In this document: one piece after another, positions 1 to 7,054 of the stretch
Layout: every line of letters begins with the position of its first letter
How positions within the stretch are numbered: the first letter of the stretch is position 1
Origin: Bacillota bacterium
GTDB taxonomy: Bacteria; Bacillota; Clostridia; Oscillospirales; Oscillospiraceae
Assembly (NCBI GenBank): GCA_023393155.1
Contig: JAEWML010000164.1
Location: 1 to 8,684 of the forward strand
Length of the DNA stretch: 8,684 bases
Reading direction: 5' to 3'
Notes under the pieces: generated by a model
What the model was told of the DNA's origin: nothing
What the model saw: only the letters and a program-made list of their open reading frames with translations
The model's database searches: none
Program-made: the position numbers and the translations under genes

Positions 1-2299
1 GCGCACCGGAGGGACACTGCTTCACGCAAACGCCGCAGCCCATGCAGTCCAGCGGAGAGATGGAGATGGCAAATTTGTAAACGCCCTTGCCCTTGCCGAC
101 CTTCACGTCGGCCATTTTCATGGCGGCGGGAGCGGCTGCGGCCTCCTCCTCCGTCAGAGCGAAGGAACGGATGGTGGCGTGGGGGCAGACATAGGAGCAC
201 TGGTTGCACTGGATGCACTTCACCAGATCCCAGGTGGGAACGCTGACGGCTACGCCGCGCTTCTCGTAAGCGGCGGCGCCCAGCTCAAACTGGCCGTCCA
301 CATGAGGCAGGAAGGCGGAGACGGGCAGGCTGTCGCCGTCCATCTTGCCCACGGGCCACAGAATGTCCTCCACCTGCTTGACAAGCGCGGGCGCGCCCTC
401 GGCCCGTCTGGGCTCCGTGGCCTTCGCTGTGTCCTTCCAGTCGGCGGGGACGTTAAACTTCTTATAGGCGGTGGCGCCCATGTCGATGGCCTTGTGGTTC
501 ATATCCACCACGTCCTGCCCCTTCTTGAGGTAGGAATGGGTGGCGGCGTCCTTCATATAGCCCATGGCCTCGTCTCCGGGCAGAACCTTTGCCAGAGAGA
601 AGAAAGCGGACTGGAGGATGGTGTTGGTGCGCTTGCCCATGCCGATTTTGGCGGCCAGGTCAATGGCGTCGATGGTATAGACCTGAATATTGTTCTCGGC
701 GATATAGCGCTTGGAGGCGGCGTCCAGCTTCTCGGCCAGCTCCTCGTCGCTCCACTGGCAGTTGATGAAGAAGGTGCCGCCGGGCTTCACGTCCCGCACG
801 ATGGGGAAGCCCTTGGTGATATAGGCCGGGACGTGGCAGGCCACAAAGTCGGCCTTGTTGATATAGTAGGGGCTGCGAATGGCCTTGTCGCCGAAGCGCA
901 GGTGGCTGATGGTCACGCCGCCGGTCTTCTTGGAGTCGTACTGGAAGTAGGCCTGAATATATTTATCGGTGTGATCACCGATAATTTTAATGGAGTTTTT
1001 GTTGGCGCCCACGGTACCGTCGCCGCCAAGGCCCCAGAACTTGCACTCGATGGTTCCGACAGCGGCGGTGGAGGGCACGTCCTTCTCAGGCAGGCTGAGA
1101 TTGGTAACGTCGTCCACGATGCCGATGGTGAACTGGCGGCGGGGCTGGGCCTTTTGCAGCTCTTCATACACAGCGAAGACGCTGCGGGGCGGGGTGTCCT
1201 TGCTGCCAAGGCCGTACCGGCCGCCGATGATCTCAGCCTCGCGCCCGGCGTTTGCAAAGGCGGTGACCACGTCCATATACAGGGGCTCGCCCTGGGAGCC
1301 GGGCTCCTTGGTGCGGTCCAGCACGGCGATTTTCTTCGCCGTGGCGGGAATGGCGGCCAGCATTTTCTCGGGGGCGAAGGGACGGTACAGCCGCACCTTC
1401 AAAAGGCCCACCTTCTCGCCGTGCTGATTGAGGTAGTCGATGACTTCCTCGGTCACGTCGCAGATGGAGCCCATGGCAATAATCACGCGGTCCGCGTCGG
1501 CCGCGCCATAGTAGTTGAAGAGCTGATAATCGGTGCCCAGCTTCTCGTTGATCTTGACCATGTATTTTTCCACCACGGCGGGCAGCGCGTCATAGTATTG
1601 GTTGCAGGCCTCGCGGTGCTGGAAGAAGATGTCGCCGTTCTCGTGAGAGCCGCGGGTGGTGGGGCGCTCGGGGTTCAGCGCGTGCTTGCGGAACGCGCCC
1701 ACGGCGTCCATGTTGCACATTTCCTTCAGGTCCTCGTAATCCCACACGGCCACCTTCTGCACCTCATGAGAGGTACGGAAGCCGTCGAAGAAGTTTACAA
1801 AGGGAACGCGGCCCTCAATAGAGGCCAGATGGGCCACGGGGCTGAGGTCCATAACCTCCTGCACGTTGCCCTCGCACAACAGGGCGAAGCCGCTGGCCCG
1901 GCAGGCCATCACGTCGGAATGGTCGCCGAAGATGTTCAGCGCGTGGGTGGAAACCGTTCGGGCGGAGACATGAAACACAGCCGGCAGAAGCTCGCCCGCC
2001 ATCTTGTACATGTTGGGGATCATCAGCAGCAAGCCCTGAGAGGCGGTGTAGGTGGTGGTCAGGGCACCGGCGGTCAGGGAGCCGTGGACGGTGCCGGAGG
2101 CGCCTGCCTCGGACTGCATCTCCACCACCTTGACTTTGGTGCCGAAGATGTTTTTCTGTCCAGCGGCGGACCACTGGTCCACCAGGTCTGCCATGGGGGA
2201 CGACGGGGTAATCGGATAGATTCCCGCCACCTCGGTAAACGCGTAGCTGACATAAGCAGCGGCGTTGTTACCGTCCATGGACTTAAATTTTCTTGCCAT
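1..2299 (-). CDS. nifJ: Pyruvate:ferredoxin (flavodoxin) oxidoreductase, N-terminal 766 residues (C-terminus beyond window)
   Basis: Cytoplasmic enzyme that oxidises pyruvate with CoA to acetyl-CoA and CO2 and passes electrons to ferredoxin, the main pyruvate route in anaerobes. The protein starts MARKFKSMDG at an ATG preceded by AGGAGGT (2306-2312), 6 bases away. Visible landmarks are YPITPSSP at about residues 28-35, MQSEAGASGT at 61-70 and HVSARTVSTHA at 110-120. T31, E64 and R114 fall at the same numbers as the thiamine-diphosphate contacts known for the Desulfovibrio africanus enzyme. GRYGLGSKDTPP and FWGLGGDGTVGANKNS are typical of the central domains. Two 4Fe-4S motifs follow in the ferredoxin-like domain: C695, C698, C701, C705 and C752, C755, C758, C762. 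The family is about 1170-1200 residues long, so the C-terminal thiamine-diphosphate domain lies outside the window. No frameshift or internal stop was seen. Identity is certain at family level. It is monocistronic at its 5' end and diverges from comM. Confidence 0.97.
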   Translation of the reverse strand, partial: MARKFKSMDGNNAAAYVSYAFTEVAGIYPITPSSPMADLVDQWSAAGQKNIFGTKVKVVEMQSEAGASGTVHGSLTAGALTTTYTASQGLLLMIPNMYKMAGELLPAVFHVSARTVSTHALNIFGDHSDVMACRASGFALLCEGNVQEVMDLSPVAHLASIEGRVPFVNFFDGFRTSHEVQKVAVWDYEDLKEMCNMDAVGAFRKHALNPERPTTRGSHENGDIFFQHREACNQYYDALPAVVEKYMVKINEKLGTDYQLFNYYGAADADRVIIAMGSICDVTEEVIDYLNQHGEKVGLLKVRLYRPFAPEKMLAAIPATAKKIAVLDRTKEPGSQGEPLYMDVVTAFANAGREAEIIGGRYGLGSKDTPPRSVFAVYEELQKAQPRRQFTIGIVDDVTNLSLPEKDVPSTAAVGTIECKFWGLGGDGTVGANKNSIKIIGDHTDKYIQAYFQYDSKKTGGVTISHLRFGDKAIRSPYYINKADFVACHVPAYITKGFPIVRDVKPGGTFFINCQWSDEELAEKLDAASKRYIAENNIQVYTIDAIDLAAKIGMGKRTNTILQSAFFSLAKVLPGDEAMGYMKDAATHSYLKKGQDVVDMNHKAIDMGATAYKKFNVPADWKDTAKATEPRRAEGAPALVKQVEDILWPVGKMDGDSLPVSAFLPHVDGQFELGAAAYEKRGVAVSVPTWDLVKCIQCNQCSYVCPHATIRSFALTEEEAAAAPAAMKMADVKVGKGKGVYKFAISISPLDCMGCGVCVKQCPSGA

Positions 2300-2319
2300 A
2301 AGCTTACCTCCTAATTGTT

Positions 2320-2338
2320 GCCGCCCGCAAGCGGCGGC
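2320..2338 (-). other. GC-rich hairpin in the nifJ 5' leader
   Basis: GCCGCC (2320-2325) and GGCGGC (2333-2338) form a perfect 6-bp stem with a 7-base loop. The stem ends eight bases upstream of the nifJ ribosome binding site. On the minus strand it is followed by AACAATTAGG, not by a U-run, so it does not look like a terminator. It could stabilise the 5' end or modulate initiation. The function is a guess. Confidence 0.35.
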
Positions 2339-2389
2339 ATTTTAACGAAGCCACGAATCCGCTTTCCCGAACGATATCCGTGCAAAGTC

Positions 2390-2418
2390 ATTATAGCACC
2401 GTGATTTTGCCATGTAAA
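2390..2418 (-). promoter_or_regulatory. Sigma-A type promoter of nifJ
   Basis: On the minus strand, TTTACA (2418-2413) is separated by exactly 17 bases from a perfect TATAAT (2395-2390). The -10 is preceded by TGC, which makes an extended -10. Transcription would begin near 2384 and give a leader of about 85 bases. This is the best promoter match in the window and fits the high expression expected for PFOR. Confidence 0.85.
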
Positions 2419-2425
2419 CATTTAC
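2414..2425. promoter_or_regulatory. Palindrome GTAAA-CA-TTTAC over the nifJ -35, possible operator
   Basis: GTAAA (2414-2418) and TTTAC (2421-2425) are perfect inverted arms around CA. The left arm overlaps the -35 hexamer of the nifJ promoter, a position where a bound protein would block polymerase. PFOR genes in clostridia can be under redox control, but this site is not a clean match to the Rex, Fur or PerR consensus as I know them. No regulator is named. Confidence 0.35.
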
Positions 2426-2510
2426 CTTGTGAATCTGTGGACAAAATCTCGTTTTTCTGCGGAAAGTCCAAAAGAACACCCAATTTTTGAACACTTTTTT
2501 CGTGGGAGGG

Positions 2511-2539
2511 TTTCCATCTCCGTCGTTTTGTGGTAAAAT
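2511..2539 (+). promoter_or_regulatory. Probable promoter of comM
   Basis: TTTCCA (2511-2516, 4 of 6 to TTGACA) is followed after 17 bases by TAAAAT (2534-2539, 5 of 6). TGG directly precedes the -10, giving an extended -10 element. The start would be near 2546, so the comM leader is about 120 bases long. The surrounding stretch is AT-rich compared with the genes. The rest of the 2300-2668 gap holds the nifJ promoter and the comM leader hairpin, and I see no small gene in it. Confidence 0.55.
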
Positions 2540-2596
2540 AATTTTGTTTTTGCAAAGAGCTTCTACCTGTCTGCTTTTTTGCCGCTTGTCATACCT

Positions 2597-2630
2597 CGCC
2601 CACCGGAAGAGTTTGCCCGGCGGGCGTTTT
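2597..2630 (+). terminator. Terminator-like hairpin in the comM leader (possible attenuator)
   Basis: CGCCCACCGG (2597-2606) pairs with CCGGCGGGCG (2617-2626), nine base pairs plus one A-C mismatch, around a 10-base loop. TTTT (2627-2630) and ATA follow directly. It lies between the proposed comM promoter and the ribosome binding site at 2656. As an intrinsic terminator it would cut off most comM transcripts unless something prevents folding. I found no clear anti-terminator partner and no known riboswitch aptamer in the short leader. Confidence 0.5.
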
Positions 2631-2668
2631 ATACCGTGTTACTGTCAATTGATTTAGGAGGTGGACCC

Positions 2669-4186
2669 ATGGTCGTGTCCATCCGCTCGCTGGGATTGAA
2701 CGGCATCTCGGGCTACGAGGTGAGCGCGGAGTGCTTTCTCTCCGGAGGTCTGCCCGCGTTTGATATTGTGGGCCTGCCGGACGCCGCCGTGCGGGAGGCC
2801 CGGGAGCGGGTCCGGGCGGCGGTGAAAAACTGCGGAGTAAAATTTCCTGTCAGCCGCATCACGGTGAATCTGGCTCCCGCCAACCGGAAAAAGGCGGGAA
2901 CCGTATATGATTTGCCCATTTTCATCGGTATTCTGGCCGCAGCAGAGGAGCTAAAAAGGCTTCCGCCCGACGCGGCGTTTCTGGGGGAGTTGTCTCTCAC
3001 CGGGGCGGTGCGGGGGGTCAACGGCGTGCTGCCCATGGCCATGGCCGCGCGGGATGCGGGGGTGAAGCAGCTCTTTGTCCCGGCGGAAAACGCCGCCGAG
3101 GCCACCCTTGCCGGGGGACTGACGGTTTACGGCGTGGCGGATGTGGCCGCGCTGGTGGCCCATCTTCGCGGCGAAGCGCCCCTCGCTCCCGCGGAGCCGT
3201 GGCTTCCGGAGGAGGAGACGGAGGCCCTGCCGGATTTGCGGGACGTGATGGGGCAGGAAAATGTGAAACGGGCACTGGAGATTGCCGCCGCCGGGGGGCA
3301 TAATCTGCTTTTGATCGGCTCTCCCGGCGCGGGAAAGTCCATGCTGGCAAAGCGCCTGCCCTCCATTCTGCCGGACATGACCCGGGATGAGGCTTTGGCT
3401 GTCTCCGGCATCTGGTCCGTGGCAGGGCTGACGGACCCGGACAGGCCGCTTTTGTCCCGCCGACCCTTCCGGGCGCCCCACCATACCTCCTCCGCCGTGG
3501 CACTCAGCGGGGGCGGTCCGGCTCTGCGGCCGGGGGAGATGTCTCTGGCCCATAACGGCGTTTTATTTTTAGACGAGCTTCCGGAATTTCACAGGGACGT
3601 GCTGGAGGCTATGCGCCAACCCTTGGAGGACGGGGAAGTGACCGTGGCCCGGGCGGGGGGAACTTTGCGCCTGCCCGCCGGATTTCAGTTGATCTGCGCC
3701 ATGAACCCCTGCCGCTGCGGCTGGAAGGGGCATCCTTCCGGAAAATGTACCTGCTCCCGACGGGACGTGGAGCGGTACGTGGAGAAAATTTCCGGCCCGC
3801 TGCTTGACCGTATTGATTTGCACATCAACGTGCCGTCGGTTGAATACGAAGCCCTGCGGCGCAAAAGTGTACCAGAGGATTCCGCCGCCGTGAGAGAGCG
3901 GGTTTTGGCGGCGCGGGCGGTTCAGCTTGCCCGCTTTGCCGGGACGGACGTGAAGTGCAACGCCCAGCTTCCGCCCTCCATGCTGGCCGCTTTCTGCGGG
4001 CTGGACGCGGCGGGGGACAGGCTGATGAAGTCTGCCTTTGAGCGGATGGGCCTCACCGCCCGGTCCCACGACCGGGTGCTGCGGGTGGCCCGCACCATCG
4101 CGGATTTGGAAGGAGCGGAGCGCATCGAAGCGCCCCATCTGGCCGAGGCCGTGCAGTACCGCAACACGGAGATTTTAAAGGGCTGA
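2669..4186 (+). CDS. comM: ComM/YifB family AAA+ ATPase (Mg-chelatase-like), 505 residues
   Basis: Cytoplasmic AAA+ protein. In naturally competent bacteria ComM is a hexameric helicase that extends branch migration during integration of incoming DNA, but the gene is also widespread where competence is unproven. The start is the ATG with AGGAGGT at 2656-2662, giving MVVSIRSLGLNG. The frame is open further upstream only across the leader hairpin. Residues about 20-160 form the ChlI/Lon-like N-terminal domain (GLPAFDIVGLPDAAVREARERV, then VNLAPA). The ATPase core has Walker A GSPGAGKS at 217-224, Walker B VLFLDE at 298-303 and GPLLDRIDLH at 376-385 with a likely arginine finger. C348, C350, C360 and C362 make a CxC-x9-CxC zinc-knuckle-like insert usual in this family. 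The C-terminal Mg-chelatase domain ends at RNTEILKG. The length matches the family norm of about 505. It is followed after 150 bases by thiI on the same strand. Confidence 0.95.
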   Translation: MVVSIRSLGLNGISGYEVSAECFLSGGLPAFDIVGLPDAAVREARERVRAAVKNCGVKFPVSRITVNLAPANRKKAGTVYDLPIFIGILAAAEELKRLPPDAAFLGELSLTGAVRGVNGVLPMAMAARDAGVKQLFVPAENAAEATLAGGLTVYGVADVAALVAHLRGEAPLAPAEPWLPEEETEALPDLRDVMGQENVKRALEIAAAGGHNLLLIGSPGAGKSMLAKRLPSILPDMTRDEALAVSGIWSVAGLTDPDRPLLSRRPFRAPHHTSSAVALSGGGPALRPGEMSLAHNGVLFLDELPEFHRDVLEAMRQPLEDGEVTVARAGGTLRLPAGFQLICAMNPCRCGWKGHPSGKCTCSRRDVERYVEKISGPLLDRIDLHINVPSVEYEALRRKSVPEDSAAVRERVLAARAVQLARFAGTDVKCNAQLPPSMLAAFCGLDAAGDRLMKSAFERMGLTARSHDRVLRVARTIADLEGAERIEAPHLAEAVQYRNTEILKG

Positions 4187-4240
4187 GCGTCCTTTGGCAG
4201 AGCGGGAATACCGCCGCCGGAATACCGTCTGCCATCCCGA

Positions 4241-4258
4241 GACAGGCGAGGCCCTGTC
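4241..4258 (+). other. Short inverted repeat in the comM-thiI gap
   Basis: GACAGG (4241-4246) and CCTGTC (4253-4258) form a perfect 6-bp stem with a 6-base loop. No U-run follows directly; a run of six T lies 25 bases on, at 4284-4289. The 150-base gap also carries two direct copies of GGAATACCG (4205 and 4219). No convincing promoter was found here, so thiI may be read through from comM. Confidence 0.3.
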
Positions 4259-4336
4259 AAACCGCAGACTGTGGTGAAAAGTGTTTTTTATCAGGGCTTT
4301 GCCCGAATATTTCAATTCAACCAATCGGAGGGTTTT

Positions 4337-5524
4337 ATGACAAACCAAGACACGCGGGAAATTTTCCTGCTGAAGCTGGGCGAGGTGGTCCTGAAGGGGC
4401 TGAACCGCCGGACCTTTGAAGACAAGCTGGTGGGCAATGTCAGCCGCCGCCTGCGCCGCTGCGGCAGCTTCAACGTGTATTTGCGCCAGAGCACCATTTA
4501 CGTGGAGCCCCGGGGAGAGGACTGCGACATGGCGGAGGCGCTGACCGCCTGTTGTCAGGTGTTCGGCGTGGTGAATGTGGCCCGGGCCGTTCCCTGCGAA
4601 AAGGACGTGGACGCCATCTTTGAAACGGCGGCGGCGTATCTGAAAGAGGAATTTGCAGCGGCGCGGACCTTCAAGGTGGAGTCCAAGCGGGCGGACAAGC
4701 TGTTCCACCTGAATTCCATCCAGATTTCTCAGGCCGTGGGCGGTCTTCTGGGGGAGCGGTTCCCAAATATGGCCGTGGACGTTCACAAGCCGGATCTGAC
4801 GGTGCATGTAGAGATTCGGGAAAAGGCTGCTTATGTCCACGCGCCCGCCGCCCCAGGCGCGGGGGGCCTGCCCATCGGCATGGGCGGCACGGCGGTGAGC
4901 CTTCTGTCCGGCGGAATTGACTCGCCGGTGTCCTCGTGGATGATGGCCCGCCGGGGCGTGCAGTTGGAAATGGTCCACTTTGTCTCTCCGCCCTATACCT
5001 CCCAGCAGGCGCAGGACAAGGTGCTGGAGCTGGCAAGGCTTCTGACGGTGTGGTGCGGTCGGCTGACGGTTCACATCGTCCCCTTTACCAAAATTCAGGA
5101 GGAAATTCGCAAGCACTGCCCCGAGGAGTATTTCACCCTCATCATGCGCCGGTTTATGATGCGCCTTTCCGAAAAGGTTGCCCGGAGCGTTCACGCCGGG
5201 GCGCTGATTACCGGCGAATCTTTGGGACAGGTGGCAAGCCAGACTCTGCCCGCCCTTGGGGTGACGGAGGATGTGACGACGCTGCCCGTCCTGCGGCCCC
5301 TCATCGGCATGGATAAGGTGGAGATTATCCGCCTTTCCCGGTTCATCGGCTGTTATGAAACCTCGATTCTCCCCTATGAAGACTGCTGCACCGTGTTCAC
5401 TCCCCGCCATCCCAGCACCCGGCCCAATCTGGAAGAGGTCCGGGCGGCGGAAGCGGCGCTGGACATTGAGGGACTGATGAGCGAGGCCATGGCGGGCCGG
5501 GAAAGAATCCGTGTGAAACCTTGA
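4337..5524 (+). CDS. thiI: tRNA sulfurtransferase ThiI (4-thiouridine synthase), short form without rhodanese domain, 395 residues
   Basis: Uses ATP to adenylate U8 of tRNA and transfers sulfur to give 4-thiouridine; in some bacteria the family also feeds sulfur to thiamine thiazole synthesis. The start is the ATG after GGAGGG (4327-4332), giving MTNQDTREIFLLKLGEVVLKG. The N-terminal ferredoxin-like and THUMP domains cover about residues 1-165. The PP-loop ATPase signature SGGIDSP is at 191-197, and GESLGQVASQTL follows at 293-304. C350-C351 in EDCCTVFTP probably include the conserved active-site cysteine of the PP-loop domain. The protein ends at 395 residues and lacks the C-terminal rhodanese domain of the E. 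coli enzyme (about 480 residues). This is normal for Firmicutes, where a dedicated cysteine desulfurase supplies sulfur directly; none is encoded in this window. The stop TGA overlaps the TTG start of the next small gene. Confidence 0.96.
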   Translation: MTNQDTREIFLLKLGEVVLKGLNRRTFEDKLVGNVSRRLRRCGSFNVYLRQSTIYVEPRGEDCDMAEALTACCQVFGVVNVARAVPCEKDVDAIFETAAAYLKEEFAAARTFKVESKRADKLFHLNSIQISQAVGGLLGERFPNMAVDVHKPDLTVHVEIREKAAYVHAPAAPGAGGLPIGMGGTAVSLLSGGIDSPVSSWMMARRGVQLEMVHFVSPPYTSQQAQDKVLELARLLTVWCGRLTVHIVPFTKIQEEIRKHCPEEYFTLIMRRFMMRLSEKVARSVHAGALITGESLGQVASQTLPALGVTEDVTTLPVLRPLIGMDKVEIIRLSRFIGCYETSILPYEDCCTVFTPRHPSTRPNLEEVRAAEAALDIEGLMSEAMAGRERIRVKP

Positions 5525-5727
5525 AATGCGCGAAAACGAATTTGATTTCCGCCGTGGGGTCTTTTGCGGCGGGGGGGATCTGTCTGACGCTGGCATGGCG
5601 AAACGGCTTTAAAACGCTCTATCTCGTGGCCGCCGGGCTGAGCGTTCTTGCAGGAGACATCAAGCTGCTTGACTATTTTAAAGCGCGGCACACAGACGAA
5701 AAATTCGAAAAGAAGGGCTCTGAGTGA
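5521..5727 (+). CDS. Small two-helix membrane protein of unknown function, 68 residues
   Basis: Not recognised. The first possible start after the in-frame stop at 5467 is TTG at 5521, which overlaps the thiI stop as TTGA. No good ribosome binding site precedes it, so translation probably depends on coupling to thiI. The protein has two hydrophobic stretches, about residues 8-26 (LISAVGSFAAGGICLTLAW) and 31-50, separated by the short basic turn RNGFK. Charged tails lie at both ends: KCAK at the N-terminus and KARHTDEKFEKKGSE at the C-terminus. By the positive-inside rule both ends should be cytoplasmic. The stop overlaps the cinA start, so it is sandwiched between two real genes with no gap. 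That supports it being genuine rather than a chance frame. A downstream GTG start (codon 12) would remove much of the first helix and is less likely. Confidence 0.7.
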   Translation: MKCAKTNLISAVGSFAAGGICLTLAWRNGFKTLYLVAAGLSVLAGDIKLLDYFKARHTDEKFEKKGSE

Positions 5728-6998
5728 TGATGCTTTCCGCTGAAATTCTGGCCGTGGGAACGGAGCTGCTTCTTGGCAGCATCGCAAATACCAATGCCCA
5801 AATGCTTTCACGGAGCCTATCGGTCTTTGGCGTCAACGTGTTCTGGCATACCGTGGTGGGGGATAATCCCGGGCGGCTGGAAGAAGCGCTGGACATCGCC
5901 CGAAAACGGGCGGACGTCCTCATCACCGTGGGCGGTCTGGGGCCGACCTATGACGATCTCACCAAGGAAATTGTCTGCCGGGCCTTTGAGCGCAGGCTGA
6001 CGTTCCGGGCGGATATCGCCGAAGAGCTTCGCGGGCTTTACGAAACCGTGTTCCGCGTTCCCATGCCGGAGAACAACCTGCGTCAGGCGGAGCTGCCGGA
6101 GGGCTGCACGGTGTTTGACAATCCCGTGGGCACCGCGCCTGGCTGCGCTTTTTACGAGGGCGGCGTCCATGTGCTGATGCTGCCCGGGCCTCCCGAGGAA
6201 TGTGAAGCCATGCTTCACCGCCATGTGGAGCCGTATTTGCGGGGACTGTCCGATGAAATCATTCTCTCCCGCGATATTCTGTGCTTTGGCATGGGAGAGT
6301 CCGCCGTGGACCAGCTTCTGCGGAATAAAATGTCCCGGATGAAGAACCCCAGCCTTGCCACCTATGCAAAGCCCGCTGAAATGTGCCTGCGGGTGACGGC
6401 CAAGGCAAAAACCCGCGCTGAGGCGGAGGCGATGCTTGCTCCCGTGGTGGACGAGGTGAAGGAAGCCCTTGGAGACGTGGTTTACGGGGTGGACGTCTCC
6501 TCGTTGGAGGAGGCTTGCAAAAAGCTTTTGCAGGAGCGGGGGCTGAGCTTGGCCACGGCAGAGTCCTGCACCGGCGGACTGCTTGCCCAGCGGATAACGG
6601 AGCTGCCGGGAGTATCCGCCGTGTACCGGGGCGGAGTGGTGTCCTATTGGACCTCCGTGAAAGCGGACGTTCTGGGTGTGCCGTGGGCGCTGCTGGACGA
6701 ATTTGGCGCGGTGTCCGAGCCTGTGGCCCGGGCCATGGCGGAGGGCGTCTGCGCCGTCACCGGCGCGGAGCTGGGAATTTCCGTCACCGGCGTGGCGGGT
6801 CCGGACGCGGACGAGCGGGGCAACCCCGTGGGGCTTGTATATCTGGGGCTGCGCACGCCGGAGGGGACCTTTTGCCGAAAGCTCACGCTGGGGCGGCGGC
6901 AGCGGGCGCGCATCCGCGCGCTGGCGGCGAACACCGGGCTGGATATGGTGCGGCGGTATCTCGCGGGCCTTCCGCTGGAACCGGCGCGGGAAAAATAA
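5727..6998 (+). CDS. cinA: CinA family protein: MoCF-like domain plus nicotinamide-nucleotide amidase domain, 423 residues
   Basis: Two-domain competence/damage-inducible protein CinA. The N-terminal MoaB/MogA-like domain (COG1058, shown in other species to act as an ADP-ribose pyrophosphatase) covers about residues 1-170, with AEILAVGTELLLG, TVGGLGPTYDDLTK (67-80) and MLPGPPEE (151-158). The C-terminal PncC-type domain from about 258 to the end deamidates nicotinamide mononucleotide in pyridine-nucleotide recycling. It carries TAESCTGG with the likely nucleophile S280, and SVTGVAGPD at 352-360. Both signature sets look intact, so both activities are expected. Three starts are possible: GTG 5724, ATG 5727 and ATG 5730. 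I chose 5727, nine bases after AGAAGGG (5711-5717) and overlapping the previous stop as TGATG; 5724 is nearly as good. In many Firmicutes cinA is followed by recA. Here it is followed by a terminator and a convergent gene. Confidence 0.95.
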   Translation: MMLSAEILAVGTELLLGSIANTNAQMLSRSLSVFGVNVFWHTVVGDNPGRLEEALDIARKRADVLITVGGLGPTYDDLTKEIVCRAFERRLTFRADIAEELRGLYETVFRVPMPENNLRQAELPEGCTVFDNPVGTAPGCAFYEGGVHVLMLPGPPEECEAMLHRHVEPYLRGLSDEIILSRDILCFGMGESAVDQLLRNKMSRMKNPSLATYAKPAEMCLRVTAKAKTRAEAEAMLAPVVDEVKEALGDVVYGVDVSSLEEACKKLLQERGLSLATAESCTGGLLAQRITELPGVSAVYRGGVVSYWTSVKADVLGVPWALLDEFGAVSEPVARAMAEGVCAVTGAELGISVTGVAGPDADERGNPVGLVYLGLRTPEGTFCRKLTLGRRQRARIRALAANTGLDMVRRYLAGLPLEPAREK

Positions 6999-7011
6999 GG
7001 GGATAAAAGAT

Positions 7012-7044
7012 AGGCGGACGCGGGGAATTTTCCCGCGTCCGCCT
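7012..7044. terminator. Bidirectional intrinsic terminator between cinA and the convergent ZIP remnant
   Basis: The strand 7013-7024 (GGCGGACGCGGG) pairs perfectly with 7032-7043, and A7012-T7044 adds a thirteenth pair. The loop is GAATTTT. Read leftward, the stem is followed by TATCTTTTATCC, so it is a good intrinsic terminator for the minus-strand gene. Read rightward the tail is TTGCGCTCGG, not U-rich, so termination of cinA there is less certain although the stem is very stable. Confidence 0.8.
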
Positions 7045-7054
7045 TGCGCTCGGC

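Noticed and set aside
179..2314. 711-codon open frame on the plus strand opposite nifJ
   Set aside because: It is exactly antisense to a clear PFOR gene, lacks a ribosome binding site, and its low-complexity G/A/V/H/L-rich translation is the usual product of reading GC-rich coding DNA backwards.
2579..2668. 30-codon N-terminal extension of comM
   Set aside because: It covers the leader hairpin, has no ribosome binding site, and ComM proteins begin at the MVVSIRSLGLNG-type sequence, which has a strong AGGAGGT.
2951..3553. Minus-strand open frames inside comM
   Set aside because: Antisense shadows over the conserved N-terminal and Walker A/B regions of comM, with no start signals.
4271..4336. 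22-codon N-terminal extension of thiI
   Set aside because: The downstream ATG at 4337 has GGAGGG and gives the usual ThiI N-terminus; the extension overlaps the T-rich, hairpin-containing gap.
4175..5596. 473-codon minus-strand open frame opposite thiI
   Set aside because: Shadow of thiI; the translation resembles no protein family and is rich in H, R, Q and G as expected for antisense frames.
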